A stretch of 64,000 nt of DNA from Hyaloperonospora brassicae (GCA_947650285.1 CANTFL010001490.1:186001-250000); one strand, 5' to 3'. Numbered from the stretch's first letter, positions 25,426 to 36,966 are shown. Translations and numbers: made by a program. The notes: a model not told the origin generated them from the letters alone.

Positions 25426-26239
25426 TGGCGAAGGCAGGTGGGTAGTTGGGTACCGCTTGACCAACACCCACATCAATCGGAACAGCCGGGGCATAGCGTG
25501 TGCGAGTTCGCAACTGGCCTCTGGCCTTAAGCTTGGCGTAATCATACCGATGCTTTCGTTCTAGGCGAACATCTGCCACATCGGCACTTGCTCTGAGAGC
25601 TAACACGCTGCTGAAGTGTCGTTTCCGATACACCCAGCGAACAAAAGCGTTGTCTTCCTGAAATTCGCCTTCGAATAGGAGGATGGGTATACCCTTCATC
25701 GGTGGAAGCGGTGCACCCCGTGCTTGCGTGTCAAGTCGCAACTTGTATTGACTTTGAGTCGTCAAGTGAGGTTGCAGTTACCTCCCACGAAGTGCCTGTA
25801 GACTCGCCACCTCATCAGAAGATGTTAACTCAGCGCCAATGGCCCACGTTGACAAAGAACGACCTGTCGTTTGGCGTATACGCTCTTCCACATTGAGTGG
25901 TGCGAACAGATATCCACGACGACCCTCAAGAGTTACAGCAAGCTGCATACGGCGCTTAGCGCTCTCTTCTCGTTGAATAGCCAACTGTTGTTGCTTATCG
26001 AGCGGATTAGTGATGATGGCATCACCCACGATAAGTGTTTGATGCGGCGCCGATGGCGCGTTGGCTTCGCCACGCTCGACAAATGGGTTTGGTGCAATAT
26101 GAGACGCTGTTTCTTGCACTGGTGAGTCGGACATTGTCCTCTCTTCACCATGGATATCGGTATCGCTACCATAATCCACCTCCACATCGATGCCGAGGTA
26201 AGACGAGAGAGTCAAGGACTCATGGGGTGGCGATGCCAT
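25091..26239 (-). pseudogene. Antisense ORF of element 1 (unknown function)
   Basis: On the strand opposite gag-pol, one frame runs 383 codons from ATG 26239 to TGA 25091, broken once by TAA at 25780-25778; both halves are in the same frame. About 815 bp lie outside sense coding sequence and the rest overlap the chromodomain and integrase tail. The product is acidic and Ser-rich at the N-terminus (DYGSDTDIHGEE), has a charged helical part (QREESAKRRMQLAVTLEGRR), a GIPILLFEG motif, a basic segment (RLERKHRYDYAKLKARGQ) and a helical end (LLKLSRLREILGK). No known domain was recognised. A comparable antisense frame occurs in element 2. It might equally be a shadow of the sense strand in the overlapping part. 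Confidence 0.55.
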
Positions 26240-26334
26240 GGTGTTTTGTGTTTCGCCAACCGTAAGGTTGAAGCGCACACACACCGTTCTCTTCGAGGAA
26301 AGAATTCGATTGACGTTTTGTCTAAACGTCAGTC

Positions 26335-26347
26335 TGGTGGGGGAGGG
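26335..26347 (+). other. Polypurine tract, element 1
   Basis: A G-rich purine run (GGTGGGGGAGGG with one T) abuts the 3' LTR. It is the expected plus-strand primer site. Confidence 0.75.
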
Positions 26348-26881
26348 TGTAACGGGGTTACACGTCGACTGGTAGTCGACAATAGGTGTGGTACACACAA
26401 GGGATGGGATTCCCTTTTAAAGTGATATTAGAACACAAGTATCAATTGTTGAAGACTGATGTATGTCAACCATTGATTACAAGATCTTATAATAGGTTTA
26501 TTTAGGACATTAGTGAGTAGGTTATTTACTTTGTTCTAAGGTGTTCTTTTAGGTTAAAAGAAGAAATAAAAGTCAGTTCCCATTTTGATCAACAAAAGAC
26601 ACGTGCCTCTCTGAGGCGTCTTGCGATCGTAAGGAAGTAGCAACGCCTTGTTAAGGCAGCTACTCCTTGTGCACTCAGTGCGTTTGATTCTTTGAATCGT
26701 TTGGTCCCCCTGGAACAGGGACCGTAATCTCTCTAAGCTTGTTGACTCTTTGAGTCGGGTTCTTTGAACCAAATCTTGGCTCTCGGAGCTGTTGACTCTT
26801 TGAGTCGGGTTCGTCGAACCACAGTTGCTCATTGAGCGTTAAGTCTTCCTCTGACTTAAGGAGCTGTGTAGCTCCGATATA
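26348..26881 (+). repeat. 3' LTR of element 1
   Basis: 534 bp, same length as the 5' LTR. Observed differences: three single substitutions (A/G, A/G and T/G) in the part covering 19415-19565 of the 5' copy, and a final ATATA instead of CTACA. Near identity indicates a recent insertion. Confidence 0.92.
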
Positions 26882-27823
26882 GATAAGCTCAGGAAATAAT
26901 CGGCGTTATTGTTCGAAGATAGGCATTGATTGGACACTGGTGAAGTAGCTGTGATCTCCTGGGGACAGCACATCGAAGACGATATCACACGAGCCGGGAG
27001 AGAACCCGCTTGTATTGGCCAATTCTTTTAAGTTGGTTTATGAGCATTGAACGTCAACCTTGCGAGTGTCTGACGTATGCATACCGTATCCATCTCTCCA
27101 TCTCGGAGGCTGCATGGTCATCATTACGAACGCCTTCGTTGACGCCTGTCATTTATTCGAGTGCGCAACAAGACATTCGTGTTCCAGCGCTTCTCTTTTG
27201 ATCTCTCGAGTACTACCCGCGTTGAGCATGCTGCACTCCAAGCTGATATGGGTGGTCTATCGATATGACCTGCGAAACCATCCTTGGATTGCTCCAGACT
27301 AAAGGCGATTGCGCCAGACGAAAGAAGATTGCGCCAGATTTGCTGTATGATTACACCAGGCAATCCTACCAAGCTTAACACTACTCCTCAATATATCCAT
27401 TCTTGATTTCACTACACTAGACTCGAGCCCCACTGCAAGTCACGGGCCGAGTCTGCCAAAGCGAATGTCGAGCCGCATGTCTGATATGACAAAGAAGTTG
27501 GATTCAACACGAAGTGATGCGCGAAATGTGGCGAGATTACTTGTTGCTTGATGGATGAAGAGCGCTCTTGAAATTGTCGATGGGAATGAGTCACATCACT
27601 GATGACGCAACGACCAGTGTCTCGCGCTCCAAACACACTCAGCAAAAGGCGTAGGCGCAGTTTGCTCCTGTATTGAGCAATTCCACTTCGTCATATCTGG
27701 AGGCATCCACTGCTTGGCGTTGTTCGAAATGCTGATGTACTCCTTTGGAGCTTGACCGCGACCACAGTATGGTTATCAAATACTCGTCTGTCGAACACGT
27801 CATTTGACTCGACCTTTTGCAGA
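26882..27823. other. Spacer between two LTR elements, no gene seen
   Basis: Only short frames without recognisable motifs on either strand. No repeat or RNA gene was identified. Confidence 0.4.
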
Positions 27824-27828
27824 ATCCA

Positions 27829-28270
27829 TGTAACGGGGTATCCCGTTACATGATATTGTCATTAAGACTAAAATGACAATACAGAATATTACGTTGAATA
27901 TTCTTTCAACAATATCACAGAGCATGATGATATTGCTGAAGATGACCGAAGGGTCTACTCATTGGTTGATATCGTGATGATATCAACCCACCAATCGCTG
28001 CTAGACGCGCGCAATGGGTGGTGAGTAGACGTCATCATACGTTTATTAGATTAATATAACTAAGTCAGGATAAACAGAGACATAAGATTGATGAGACTTA
28101 ATTGTAATAAATAATAGTTTTACTTTTACCAGAGACTAGAGTGTTCACTTAGTCTCCTTTCCTTCCTCTGTGTTGGCACAACACTTGGTAGGGCACTGAC
28201 TAACACTGTTGTCAGTGGAAGTGAGCTCCGTACTGGTCACCCAGTACGTTGTCACCGGGGTCGAGTTACA
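27829..28270 (+). repeat. 5' LTR of element 2
   Basis: 442 bp, starting TGTAACGGGG and ending GAGTTACA. The interior matches the 3' LTR base for base as far as could be read; the differences sit in the first 30 and last 15 bases. Confidence 0.94.
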
Positions 28271-28272
28271 CC

Positions 28273-28281
28273 TGGTAGCAC
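28273..28281 (+). other. Primer binding site, element 2
   Basis: TGGTAGCAC two bases after the LTR, identical in sequence and spacing to element 1, implying the same tRNA primer in two different families. Confidence 0.65.
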
Positions 28282-28416
28282 TTTATAGTCCGTCCAAGGA
28301 CCACACTCGTATTGCCCAACATGAACATGTTGGACGAAGTCGAAGGCGACAGATTTCACGGAACTCGTGAAAGCTACTCCCATTTGAGCGATGTCGGATG
28401 GAGTGCGATTAAATAA

Positions 28417-29442
28417 ATGAGTTTGACCGTTGGCGAGGAAGCTATCTAGGCCATGCTATCCACAAGAGATAGAGACCAGAGGCATTCCGTCATTGGCGAG
28501 TTCTTGCAGCGTGAACTTGACGAGTTGCGAGCGCACGTGAGCTTGTTGCAACAACAAGATCACCAGTGGACGTAAGAACTGAGACAGCATCAGTCTCAGT
28601 CCACAAGTTCGACGCGTGAGCGTCGACAGGAGTCTCTAAAGTTAGAGATTAATAAGTATCGGAGAGTCGAAGAAGACTCCCTGTTAAGATGTATTGTCGA
28701 GCTGAACGATTCCATCGATGCTCGTCGCATCGACAACGAGCGAATGCAAGTCGCATTTGCTCAGTCTTACTTGGCAGGGGACGCCAGGAATTTGGCCCTG
28801 AATCTCAAGTTACACGACCCTAACGTGTTTGATTCGTTAAACGACTTCAAGACCCTGCTCAGTGAGACGTTTCATCCTCCCAGGGTAGAGTTCAGGACTC
28901 TCTCTGAACTCCTTGAGATCAAACAGGGTAAGCGTAAGGTTCACGCTTACGCTCAGCATGTACGCTACCGTGCAAGTTGCATAGTAGTGAAACCTGTGAG
29001 TGAATTTGCGAAGATCACAATATTAATTCAAGGTCTTGCAGATGGTCCTGTCAGGGACCACCTGTTTCGCGGGGAGCTAAATACGGTCTCCGAAGCGATC
29101 TGCGCTGCGGAACAGAAAGACTTTAGTGTGAGACAGGATCACACTACTCTTACCCCCTATCGTCCACAAAGACGATCAGCGATCGGAGGCCCAGAACCAA
29201 TGGACCTCTTTCATGTTGAGGGCGAGAAACCTCGCCCTGTGAATGACAAGCGAATGGTGAGATGCCATCGCTGTCATAATCTGGGACACTATGCATACGA
29301 ATGCAGTATCCCCCGCTCAGAACCCCGTGGTGCTGAGCGCAGTACCCGTCCACCAGTTAGAATATCTGGAGGAAGAGGGCCTGATGCTATTGCAAAGCCG
29401 CAACAGCGAAGCGGACCATCAAAAAATTGTCGGGGTCAGTAG
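28417..29442 (+). pseudogene. gag: gag of element 2
   Basis: One frame of about 342 codons (ATG 28417 to TAG 29440), close to the 344 of element 1, with internal TAG at 28447 and TAA at 28573. The 232-codon open part has a Gag-like core (LSETFHPPRVEFRTLSELL) and a CCHC knuckle, CHRCHNLGHYAYEC. The N-terminal part is coiled-coil-like (ELDELRAHVSLLQQQ). Confidence 0.87.
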
Positions 29443-29576
29443 GGGCGGAGCGCTCTACTGATCCAGCAACATCAAGAGAACTCGCAAATCTCTTGACGAA
29501 GGTTGCTCCCGACACACAGTCACTGTGTGTCTCTGCACCTGGTGATGAAGTGTCCCTCATCACCTAGACATCGGAA

Positions 29577-29849
29577 GTGACAAAGGACTTGTCACTTCGC
29601 GCCCTAGTAGACTGTAGGGCGTCGAACAACTTTGTTCGTCGCCAATCACTAGAGACTGAAAGTATCAACTTCGTGGAGCGGGAGATCCCTCCAACGAGAA
29701 TGAAGGTGCGTCTTGCGACAGGCGCATCGATCACTGTGAAGAAACGTGTAGTCGGAATCCACTACACGTTGAAAGATGAACAGTACGATGATGACTTCAT
29801 CGTACTCGACCTGGATGAAAAGTTTGATGTCACCCTAGGACTGCCTTGA
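29577..29849 (+). pseudogene. Aspartic protease region, element 2
   Basis: The active-site segment reads ALVDCRASNNFVR, where the family has D-C/S-G-A-S, so the essential Gly is Arg. The rest of the fold (VRLATGASI, FDVTLGLP) is intact up to TGA 29847, which falls where a Trp usually follows the LGxP motif. Confidence 0.8.
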
Positions 29850-30049
29850 CTCAGGAAATACGAGCCAAGGGTGAGCTGGCAGCATCGATCAGAAGCGATG
29901 CCTGCCACTTGTTCATCAGATAACGATCTGAAGAATATCTGGAACGCCCAAATTCATGTGGGTGTACTGCGAGTGAGTGCAATGACCTCACTTGCGGTAC
30001 GGTCGTCAGTACGACTGTACAGGAACACAATGTAGATGATCACTACATT

Positions 30050-31683
30050 GTGGAGAAAGCTCTCCTGAATCCTGTGGATGTGACTTTCCAGGAAGTAATC
30101 GAGACAGTCAATGTCTTGGTCAATGACGAATCAAGCGTAGGAGCTTACAAGCTTGATCTGATAGTGCATCCAAAGTTAACTTCGGATATATTTCAATTGC
30201 CAACGCTGGAACCAAAACGGTTCTTGTGTGATCTTCGTGGTGGCAAAGTCAAGCAGATCTACGTAATCATCGCAGAAGACGAGAGCGTCATCGATATTAT
30301 GTCGGCAACGGTTTTTACTGAGACCAAACGGGTTTTCAGCAGTTCATCGATGGACGAAAGCGTCATCGATGAGAAGACTCGGATTGAGAGGTATGAATCT
30401 CAATCCTGGAAGTCGCTCCAGACAAATCCTTTGTATAAGTATTTGATCGAATCCAAGGACGTATTCCCTGAATCTGTGCCATGCGAGTTGCCTAAGGACA
30501 AAGGCACTCGACACGAAATCGAGCTCAAACCGAGGTCGAAGTACTGTGTCATGAAGCAGTGGCCACTGCCTCGTGAATAGGTGCTATCGATCGATAAGTT
30601 CTTTACCGATCGCTTAGCGGCAGGTCATGTGAGGGAATCAACCTCACCTCACAGCTCTCCGACCTTCTGTGTGCGAAAGTCCACAGGAGGGTGGCGGATA
30701 GCGCACGAATTACACGAATTGAATGCTGCAACGGTACCGTCTCAGACGCCAATACCGAGAAAGGACGTTATCAAAGATGTTATGTCAAAGAGTATTATCT
30801 TCTCGTCCATGGATCCGATGGATTGGATTCTATCAGATCCTCATGCGTGAATGGGACATCCCGTACACGGCAGTGAGCAACCCGAGCGGTATGCTGTGGA
30901 AGTGCTAGTATGCCACAGGGGCTGAGTAACGCCCCTGCAACGTTCAACATATGTGTAACAAATCTGTTGAGACCAGTACGGGATTATGAACCGAGTTACT
31001 TCGACGATGTGTTCGTCCATACCCGGGCTATGGACGGAAAGACGTACGTTGAAGTTCACAGAACTCACGTTCGTCAGGGTTTTCAACTCATGCGCAAGCA
31101 TAAGTTGTACGCCAACATCAAGAAGTGTATATTCGCAGCTAGCGAAATACCACTTCTTGGATGCATCGTGTGTAAACACCGTGTACGCCCCGATCCCGAG
31201 AAGATCAAGCCGATAACCGACTGGCCAGTGCCAGTCGATGCCAAGGTACTGCGGAAGCTCCTTGGTCTTGCGGCGTACTTGCACAAGTACTCGTGCAACT
31301 ACGCCGAGATAAATGTTCATCTTTCTTGTTTGCTCAAGAAAAATGTGAAGTGGACATGGAACGCTGATTGTCAGCGTTCCTTCGACGGTATCAAGCAAAG
31401 CTTGATGCAATCTCCCATACTGGCGTTTGAAGATCAGGACAGACCATTTCATGTGGTCTGTGACGCCAGCGATTTTGCAATCGGCTGTGCGTTGATGCAA
31501 TACGACGCAGACGGCGCGGAGCGCGTCATCTGCTATCAATCGCGTCAGATGCAACAAGCCGAACGCAATTACCCAGTGCATGACAAGGAAAGCCTTGCCA
31601 TGAAATATGCACTGGCTTAGTCTCTCGTCTATCTCTTAGGAAATAGACCGTTCATTGCCGATACGAACCATGCGTCACTACGC
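30050..31683 (+). pseudogene. pol: Reverse transcriptase and RNase H, element 2
   Basis: The RT frame from 30050 includes PCELPKDKGTRHE and, after TAG 30578, FCVRKSTGGWRIA and TPIPRKDV. A frameshift near 30820 and another near 30905 shift the palm region. The catalytic motif SYFDDVFVH is at 30994-31020 in the frame starting 30910. RNase H follows in that frame (VCDASDFAIGCAL, then KESLAMKYAL), interrupted by TAG 31618 and continuing past it. Confidence 0.87.
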
Positions 31684-33480
31684 ATGGCCGGAAACAGCCC
31701 ACACCCTTTGCAACGAATAGAGAGGTGGTTGTCTTTCTTCGCGGAGTATATCTTCTCCGTGGAGTACAAACCAGGACGACTGAACGTCGTCGCTGATGCG
31801 TTATCACGTCGGCCCGATTTCGAGCCGACTACACCAGTCAATAGTGAGGCCTTGCCCACTATTGCGGCGCTGTCAGTCAGCGCGCCGTCGTCGCCTTTAC
31901 TCGACGACGTGCGGAAGGCGTACGCAGGAGATACGAATCTCCTTCGTTTGGTGGGTCATCTTGCAAACCCACCCCTGAAATCCTTGTCGGATTTGCCGGC
32001 TCTATACCGTTCCTCTTTGGATTGGTACACGACTCGCAATGGCCTGCTGTATTACACAGCAGTTGCTGACGACATCCCTCGTGTCGTCGTTCCCGATCAT
32101 GATGATTTGCGTTTACGCATCATGTTCGAATGTCATGATGCGTCGTCAGGCGGGCATCGTGGTAGAGAAAAGTCTTACATTAAGGTGATTCGCAACTTTT
32201 ACTGGCCCTGCCAGTATCAGTTTGTCCCCAAGTACATTCGTTCTTGCGAGGTCTGCCAACGGGTGACGTCTAGTCCTTCATCCCGGGCACCGTTACAACC
32301 TCTGCCGGTATCGGCAGAATGTTAGGATTCCGTTTCCATGGACTTTGTCTTCGGAAAACCCGAAGACACTCACAAGAATAATGGTATTCTTGTGTTTGTC
32401 GATAGTTCCAGCAAGTGGTGTATCTTTCTGCGGTCCCCGAGTTGATCACGGCTCTAGAATACGCGCGTGTCTTCATCAACACGCTATTTTGACTTTACGG
32501 GTTACCCCGTGAACTCGTATCCGACAGTGATCCTCGGTTCACGGCGGAGTTTTGGCAATCCGTGTTTCGCACTTTGGGAACACGGTTGAAGATATCAACC
32601 TCTGGCCATCCTGAAGCAGATGGTCAGACAGAGTGTGCAAACCGTGTCCTTGAAGAAATACTTCGAGGATATGTCCACTCGTTATCGAGTTGGAGTGAGT
32701 TCTTGCCGATGGTTGAATTCGCCATCAACAACTCCGTGCATGCGTCCATGACGCATACACCGCTCTACGTGAATGGCTTACGCCACCCACGTATTCCCGA
32801 CCTTATACAGATTGACTCTGAATTAACGGGGGAGGTCTCGCTCGAGCAAAAACCGTCTTGGCTCTCGCTAATCACGTATCATCGCAAATGCCGATACGTT
32901 CGATGTCGATGTCGATAATGTCGACATCGAAGCAGTTTATCTTAGCAGTAGCGATGAAGCTTCTACTACTTCAGACAATGATAACGACGCTGGGATATTC
33001 AGCACCGCCAACGATTATTACAGCGAGGAAGAAGACAAACTCGCTGAAGAAGAGAAGAATCTCTTAGCAGAACACACGAAGCGCACTGTAAGACAAAACA
33101 ACGAGTCAGCAGAGAACTTACTGCTGACTCGAGAGGCGGTAGTCCGTTTCGTTCAGGACTCCATCATAAATGAGGTGGACCGCCAGAAACGGAACGCAGA
33201 CAAGAATGGCAGAGCAAATGTTCTTTCATATGAAGCTAACAATTTAGTACTACTGTATACGGTAAACTTACCTAGACATGCAGTCACTAGTGTCGGCAGT
33301 AGTAAACTACTGCCGAAATACATTGGTTTCTTTCGTGTATTGCACCGCAAAGGCAATGCATACACAATTGAGTTGCCTCGCAGGATGCGCACGCATCCTA
33401 CGTTTTATGCTGGTCGTCTCCGCCCGTACTATCAGCACGAGGCCTCTTCCGAGAGCGGAGATGACCAGCACGTTCAATAA
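31684..33480 (+). pseudogene. Integrase, element 2
   Basis: The zinc-binding region (CHDASSGGHRGRE, CEVCQRV) is in the RNase H frame up to TAG 32323. Beyond it the catalytic core retains all three acidic residues: Asp in SMDFVFGKP, Asp in SDSDPRF, Glu in GQTECANR. A frameshift near 32420 and a TGA near 32491 split it. The C-terminal part (33175-33480) has the PRHAVTSV and LRPYY blocks of the integrase tail. Confidence 0.85.
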
Positions 33481-35049
33481 TCCCCAACAGACTCTGGTGA
33501 TTGCGGATCAAACACTCAAGTTGGTCCTTCAGCAACGCAGTCTCGCGACAAGCCGCCTCTAGCCCGTCGCGCAAATGGCGCCTCTCGCGTTCGTTATCAA
33601 GCTGACCGAACGCGAAATCCGATCGGTCTTTTTCCCGATCGGTACAGAGACGTGATACGGTCGACAACAAGTAGTGTCGACGATCGTGTCCGTGATCGAC
33701 GTCCTCCCTCAACTCGGTCAGGTACCGTTCATGTTTACCCAAAGTCTCATGCAGGCCCGGCAGCTGACCCGGCCCTTGTCTTTCCACCACCACCGGAGCT
33801 ACTAGTGGATATCACGGTGGTCGACGCTTTCACGTGGGGCGTATCTTGAGCCACCGCGTGAAGAACGGGGAGAGGACAAGTTGCCTTGTCCGCTGGCGTG
33901 GGTATCCACCATCGCATGACAGCTGAGAACCTCGATCCCATCTGATGGCTGATGTTGAGGGTCTCGTCCACCAGTACGAGGAGACTCATCCGATTGGTCC
34001 TCGGGCCCATCGGTAAACACGCGCTTTTGGCGCTTGTAGACGGATTGCAAGTTTGCAATCGCGTACCGCATCTTATACAAGATGTTTGCCCTTCCCCAGG
34101 GCAAACTTAGGGAATAAACATCCATATCTGCACGTTGCGAGTTGTCAACACAACTCGCACAAGGATCACCCCAAGTGAGCCAAGGAATGCCTGCCTCACT
34201 CGAAAAACGATTCAGTCGGTACCTTGCACCGGTTGGCGTTCGCTTTTCAAGCTTGATGCATACTGATTTAATTTTCTGGAGCCGTCCTTCTCGTCCAAAA
34301 TTCTTGATATTTTGTACTGCCTCGTTTTATGTAGCCAAAAGCGAAGCCTTGTCACGCTTTTGGTTACCATTTTACCATCGATGCTTGAGAAAAGCATCAA
34401 GATAGAAGTCTTCTTCAGCGCGGAAGTTCTTCACGCTGGAGCTCAATCCATGGAGCTCAGTCGCATCGAATAATGGAATTCGATGATGTTGACATGCCTT
34501 GTGAGAAAAGCCATTGATGAGATGTTCAGGCAAACGCCACGTCTTCAGCTCATCACGTTTTGACGTGGAATCTTTGCCGGTACCACGATTTTCAAGAAGA
34601 AGACGGCTCACGCCATCGTCAACGCGCTCGTGCAAGGGCGCACGAGTTGATCACGGTGATGAGTAATCATACTCATCATCACTTCCGAACATACTGTGAC
34701 GCATGTCGCGAGTCCGTTCGTTCGGCAGGTCTTTTGGTGAGCGAGGCACCTCGGGTGAGCGCGATGCCTCTAAGGGCTTTTCCGAGTCAGACACATCTGA
34801 CTTACCAGAGTAACTGACCCCAAGCTCGAGGTCACTGTGTACATGTGGTGCGATACCACATGCGCCTGCAGCAACACTTGCTGCAGTCAGAGAACGAGCA
34901 GCAGACGACATCTCGTCTGCCGCAGAGGCTGGCACGGTAGCAGACTGTGTCGTCTTTGAATCACCCCGCATAGACGTGTTGACTATGCGAGGAAAAGTCA
35001 GAACGAATGGATCTGACCAACAAGTGCTCCCCTTCCCATTGGAATCCAA
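33398..35049 (-). pseudogene. Antisense ORF of element 2 (unknown function)
   Basis: On the opposite strand, one frame runs from ATG 35049 to TAG 33802 (416 codons) with three internal stops (TGA 34651, TAA 34372 and a TAA near 34333). A frameshift near 33795 leads into a further 131 codons (33793-33398). Features in order: a Ser/Ala-rich acidic N-terminus (GSDDEYDYSS), a charged helical part, a RYRLNRFSSEAGIPWL segment, a basic YKMRYAIANLQSVYKRQKR segment, and a strongly charged coiled-coil-like end (LDNERERRHLRDGLEAACRE). The GIP motif and the basic RY..A.L segment come in the same order in the element 1 antisense frame. Only the last part overlaps sense integrase. No known domain was recognised. 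Confidence 0.55.
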
Positions 35050-35093
35050 CGGGTGGCCACAAAAGTTTTAATAGTCACACGGTGAATATCAGT

Positions 35094-35107
35094 TAAGGGG
35101 GAGGTGA
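35094..35107 (+). other. Polypurine tract, element 2
   Basis: A purine run (AAGGGGGAGG, then TGA) ends directly at the 3' LTR. Confidence 0.75.
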
Positions 35108-35549
35108 TGTAACGGGGTAGCCCGTCACATGCTATTGTCATTAAGACTAAAATGACAATACAGAATATTACGTTGAATATTCTTTCAACAATATCACAGA
35201 GCATGATGATATTGCTGAAGATGACCGAAGGGTCTACTCATTGGTTGATATCGTGATGATATCAACCCACCAATCGCTGCTAGACGCGCGCAATGGGTGG
35301 TGAGTAGACGTCATCATACGTTTATTAGATTAATATAACTAAGTCAGGATAAACAGAGACATAAGATTGATGAGACTTAATTGTAATAAATAATAGTTTT
35401 ACTTTTACCAGAGACTAGAGTGTTCACTTAGTCTCCTTTCCTTCCTCTGTGTTGGCACAACACTTGGTAGGGCACTGACTAACACTGTTGTCAGTGGAAG
35501 TGAGCTCCGTACTGGTCACCCAGTACGTTGTCACCAGTGCCCCGTTACA
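35108..35549 (+). repeat. 3' LTR of element 2
   Basis: 442 bp, starting TGTAACGGGG and ending CCCCGTTACA, a perfect 10-base inverted terminal pair. The following ATCCA is the target duplication. Confidence 0.95.
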
Positions 35550-35554
35550 ATCCA

Positions 35555-36583
35555 CGTACATGATAGCGCACAAAAACAATTTGGTCAAGCTAAGGGGTGG
35601 TGTTGGTTACTAAAGCTCAGATCATACAGGCTTTGACAAGAACATTTTATTAAGTTTCCGGTGACGCCTAACATATCACACTACGATCTTCCACCACAAC
35701 ATCGAGTGAAGCATGCTGCGAACTAGAATAAAAACGGACATTATCCTGGAAACTCACGAAACGGCGTTCAATACCAGACGTTGACCCGAAATAATGGCTT
35801 ATTGACAATCTTACGTTATCGTAGCGTGTTTGCATAGTAGCATTAAATATCGACTAAAGAGTATACAATGTCGCGGGTCTAAATGTTACTGATGGGTGGC
35901 AGTATTGCTCTACGATGTAAGGTCTCCCTAAATTGACTAGGACTCGGGAGATCCCAAGTACATGCAATACTAGATATCTGACGGGCTAAAGATCTTGGAT
36001 GAGTAGGTGACACCGTCCTGAAGTGAATGGGGTGCTGCTAGAAGCGATCATCCAAGTTGCCTTACAATCCATCGAGGGTACGGGACATGCAATATATCGC
36101 AGCAGGCAGCAAGCTGACGCGAGAATCGGCACACTATATAACCGCAGAGCGCGGTCGTTAGAGCAACGAATCGCATCACAGGATAGTCGCCAGACATGAT
36201 GGAGCTGTACTATAAACCGCTTGCTCAGTCAATCGAACTGAAGTACGTATTCACCAGATCAATGGCGCGGGGAGGCCGCGTTTGTGACATATTTTCCTTG
36301 GGGGTCAAATGCGCGTCACGGAGCCACGGGCACAATATTAGTTGCTGCGTGATCGGCGTCATCGCGAAAGTCTGCTTTTCTCCCTTTACCGTACGAGAGA
36401 AAACACTCGCCGAAGATGAATGTCATTAGCTATGGACGAGACGTTTACTGTTCTAAGTTGGACTTACGGAAAGCTGGAATGGTATTGAATGTCAAATACA
36501 CAACAGTCATTGGGCTCGTAACCGTCGTGTTAACGTAATTATCATTGTCTTGAGCGGTAATAAGGCTAGTTTTTATGAGCAAT
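35555..36583. other. Spacer before the copia-type element, no gene seen
   Basis: AT-rich, with only short frames and no recognisable domain or repeat. Confidence 0.4.
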
Positions 36584-36966
36584 ACTTCGTTATTGGAAAA
36601 AGAAGCTCACATTCCTGTCTATCTGCCTGGACTCGACAAGAGAGACCGAGAGTGACTTGTGGCTTCATCTATTGTGAGACCTACTATTTGATGCGTGATT
36701 ATTGATGGGTTCGGCCGGAGTCATGATGGTTGCAGGTTTTTATTTCGTGAAAACGTTCCTCCTCGTGCTACAAGCACGTTCCTTATTCTTAAATGTAAAC
36801 GAGACGAACAATGAAATCTCACTTTGTTATTTACTTCTTGTTACGCGCTTCCTCGCGATCATCGCCAAGGTGTGCTACCTGCAGAAGCGAGAAAGCTGTT
36901 CTGTTATAAGATCAAAACCTTGGCCTACTACATCACGTTGAAAGTAAAGGACTTCGAAGAGAATAC

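Larger units (their letters stand above)
19187..26881 (+). mobile_element. Ty3/gypsy LTR retrotransposon, element 1 (chromodomain type, defective)
   Basis: This 7.7-kb element has two 534-bp LTRs that differ at only about five positions. Order: LTR, primer binding site, gag, protease, reverse transcriptase, RNase H, integrase, chromodomain, polypurine tract, LTR. The integrase-after-RNase-H order defines Ty3/gypsy and the chromodomain places it among chromoviruses. Gag and pol carry stops and frameshifts, so it is non-autonomous. No exact target duplication was found (5-bp flanks taaaa and gataa); the right LTR ends in ATATA where the left ends in CTACA, so the right terminus may be altered. 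A long antisense frame occupies its 3' third. Confidence 0.95.
27829..35549 (+). mobile_element. Ty3/gypsy LTR retrotransposon, element 2 (defective)
   Basis: This 7.7-kb element has 442-bp LTRs and is flanked by a perfect 5-bp target duplication ATCCA (27824-27828 and 35550-35554), proving an integrase-mediated insertion. The order gag, protease, RT, RNase H, integrase is Ty3/gypsy. Its LTR and protein sequences are clearly different from element 1, so it is a separate family. Stops and frameshifts break all parts. No sense chromodomain was seen; instead the 3' 1.6 kb carries an antisense frame. Confidence 0.96.
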
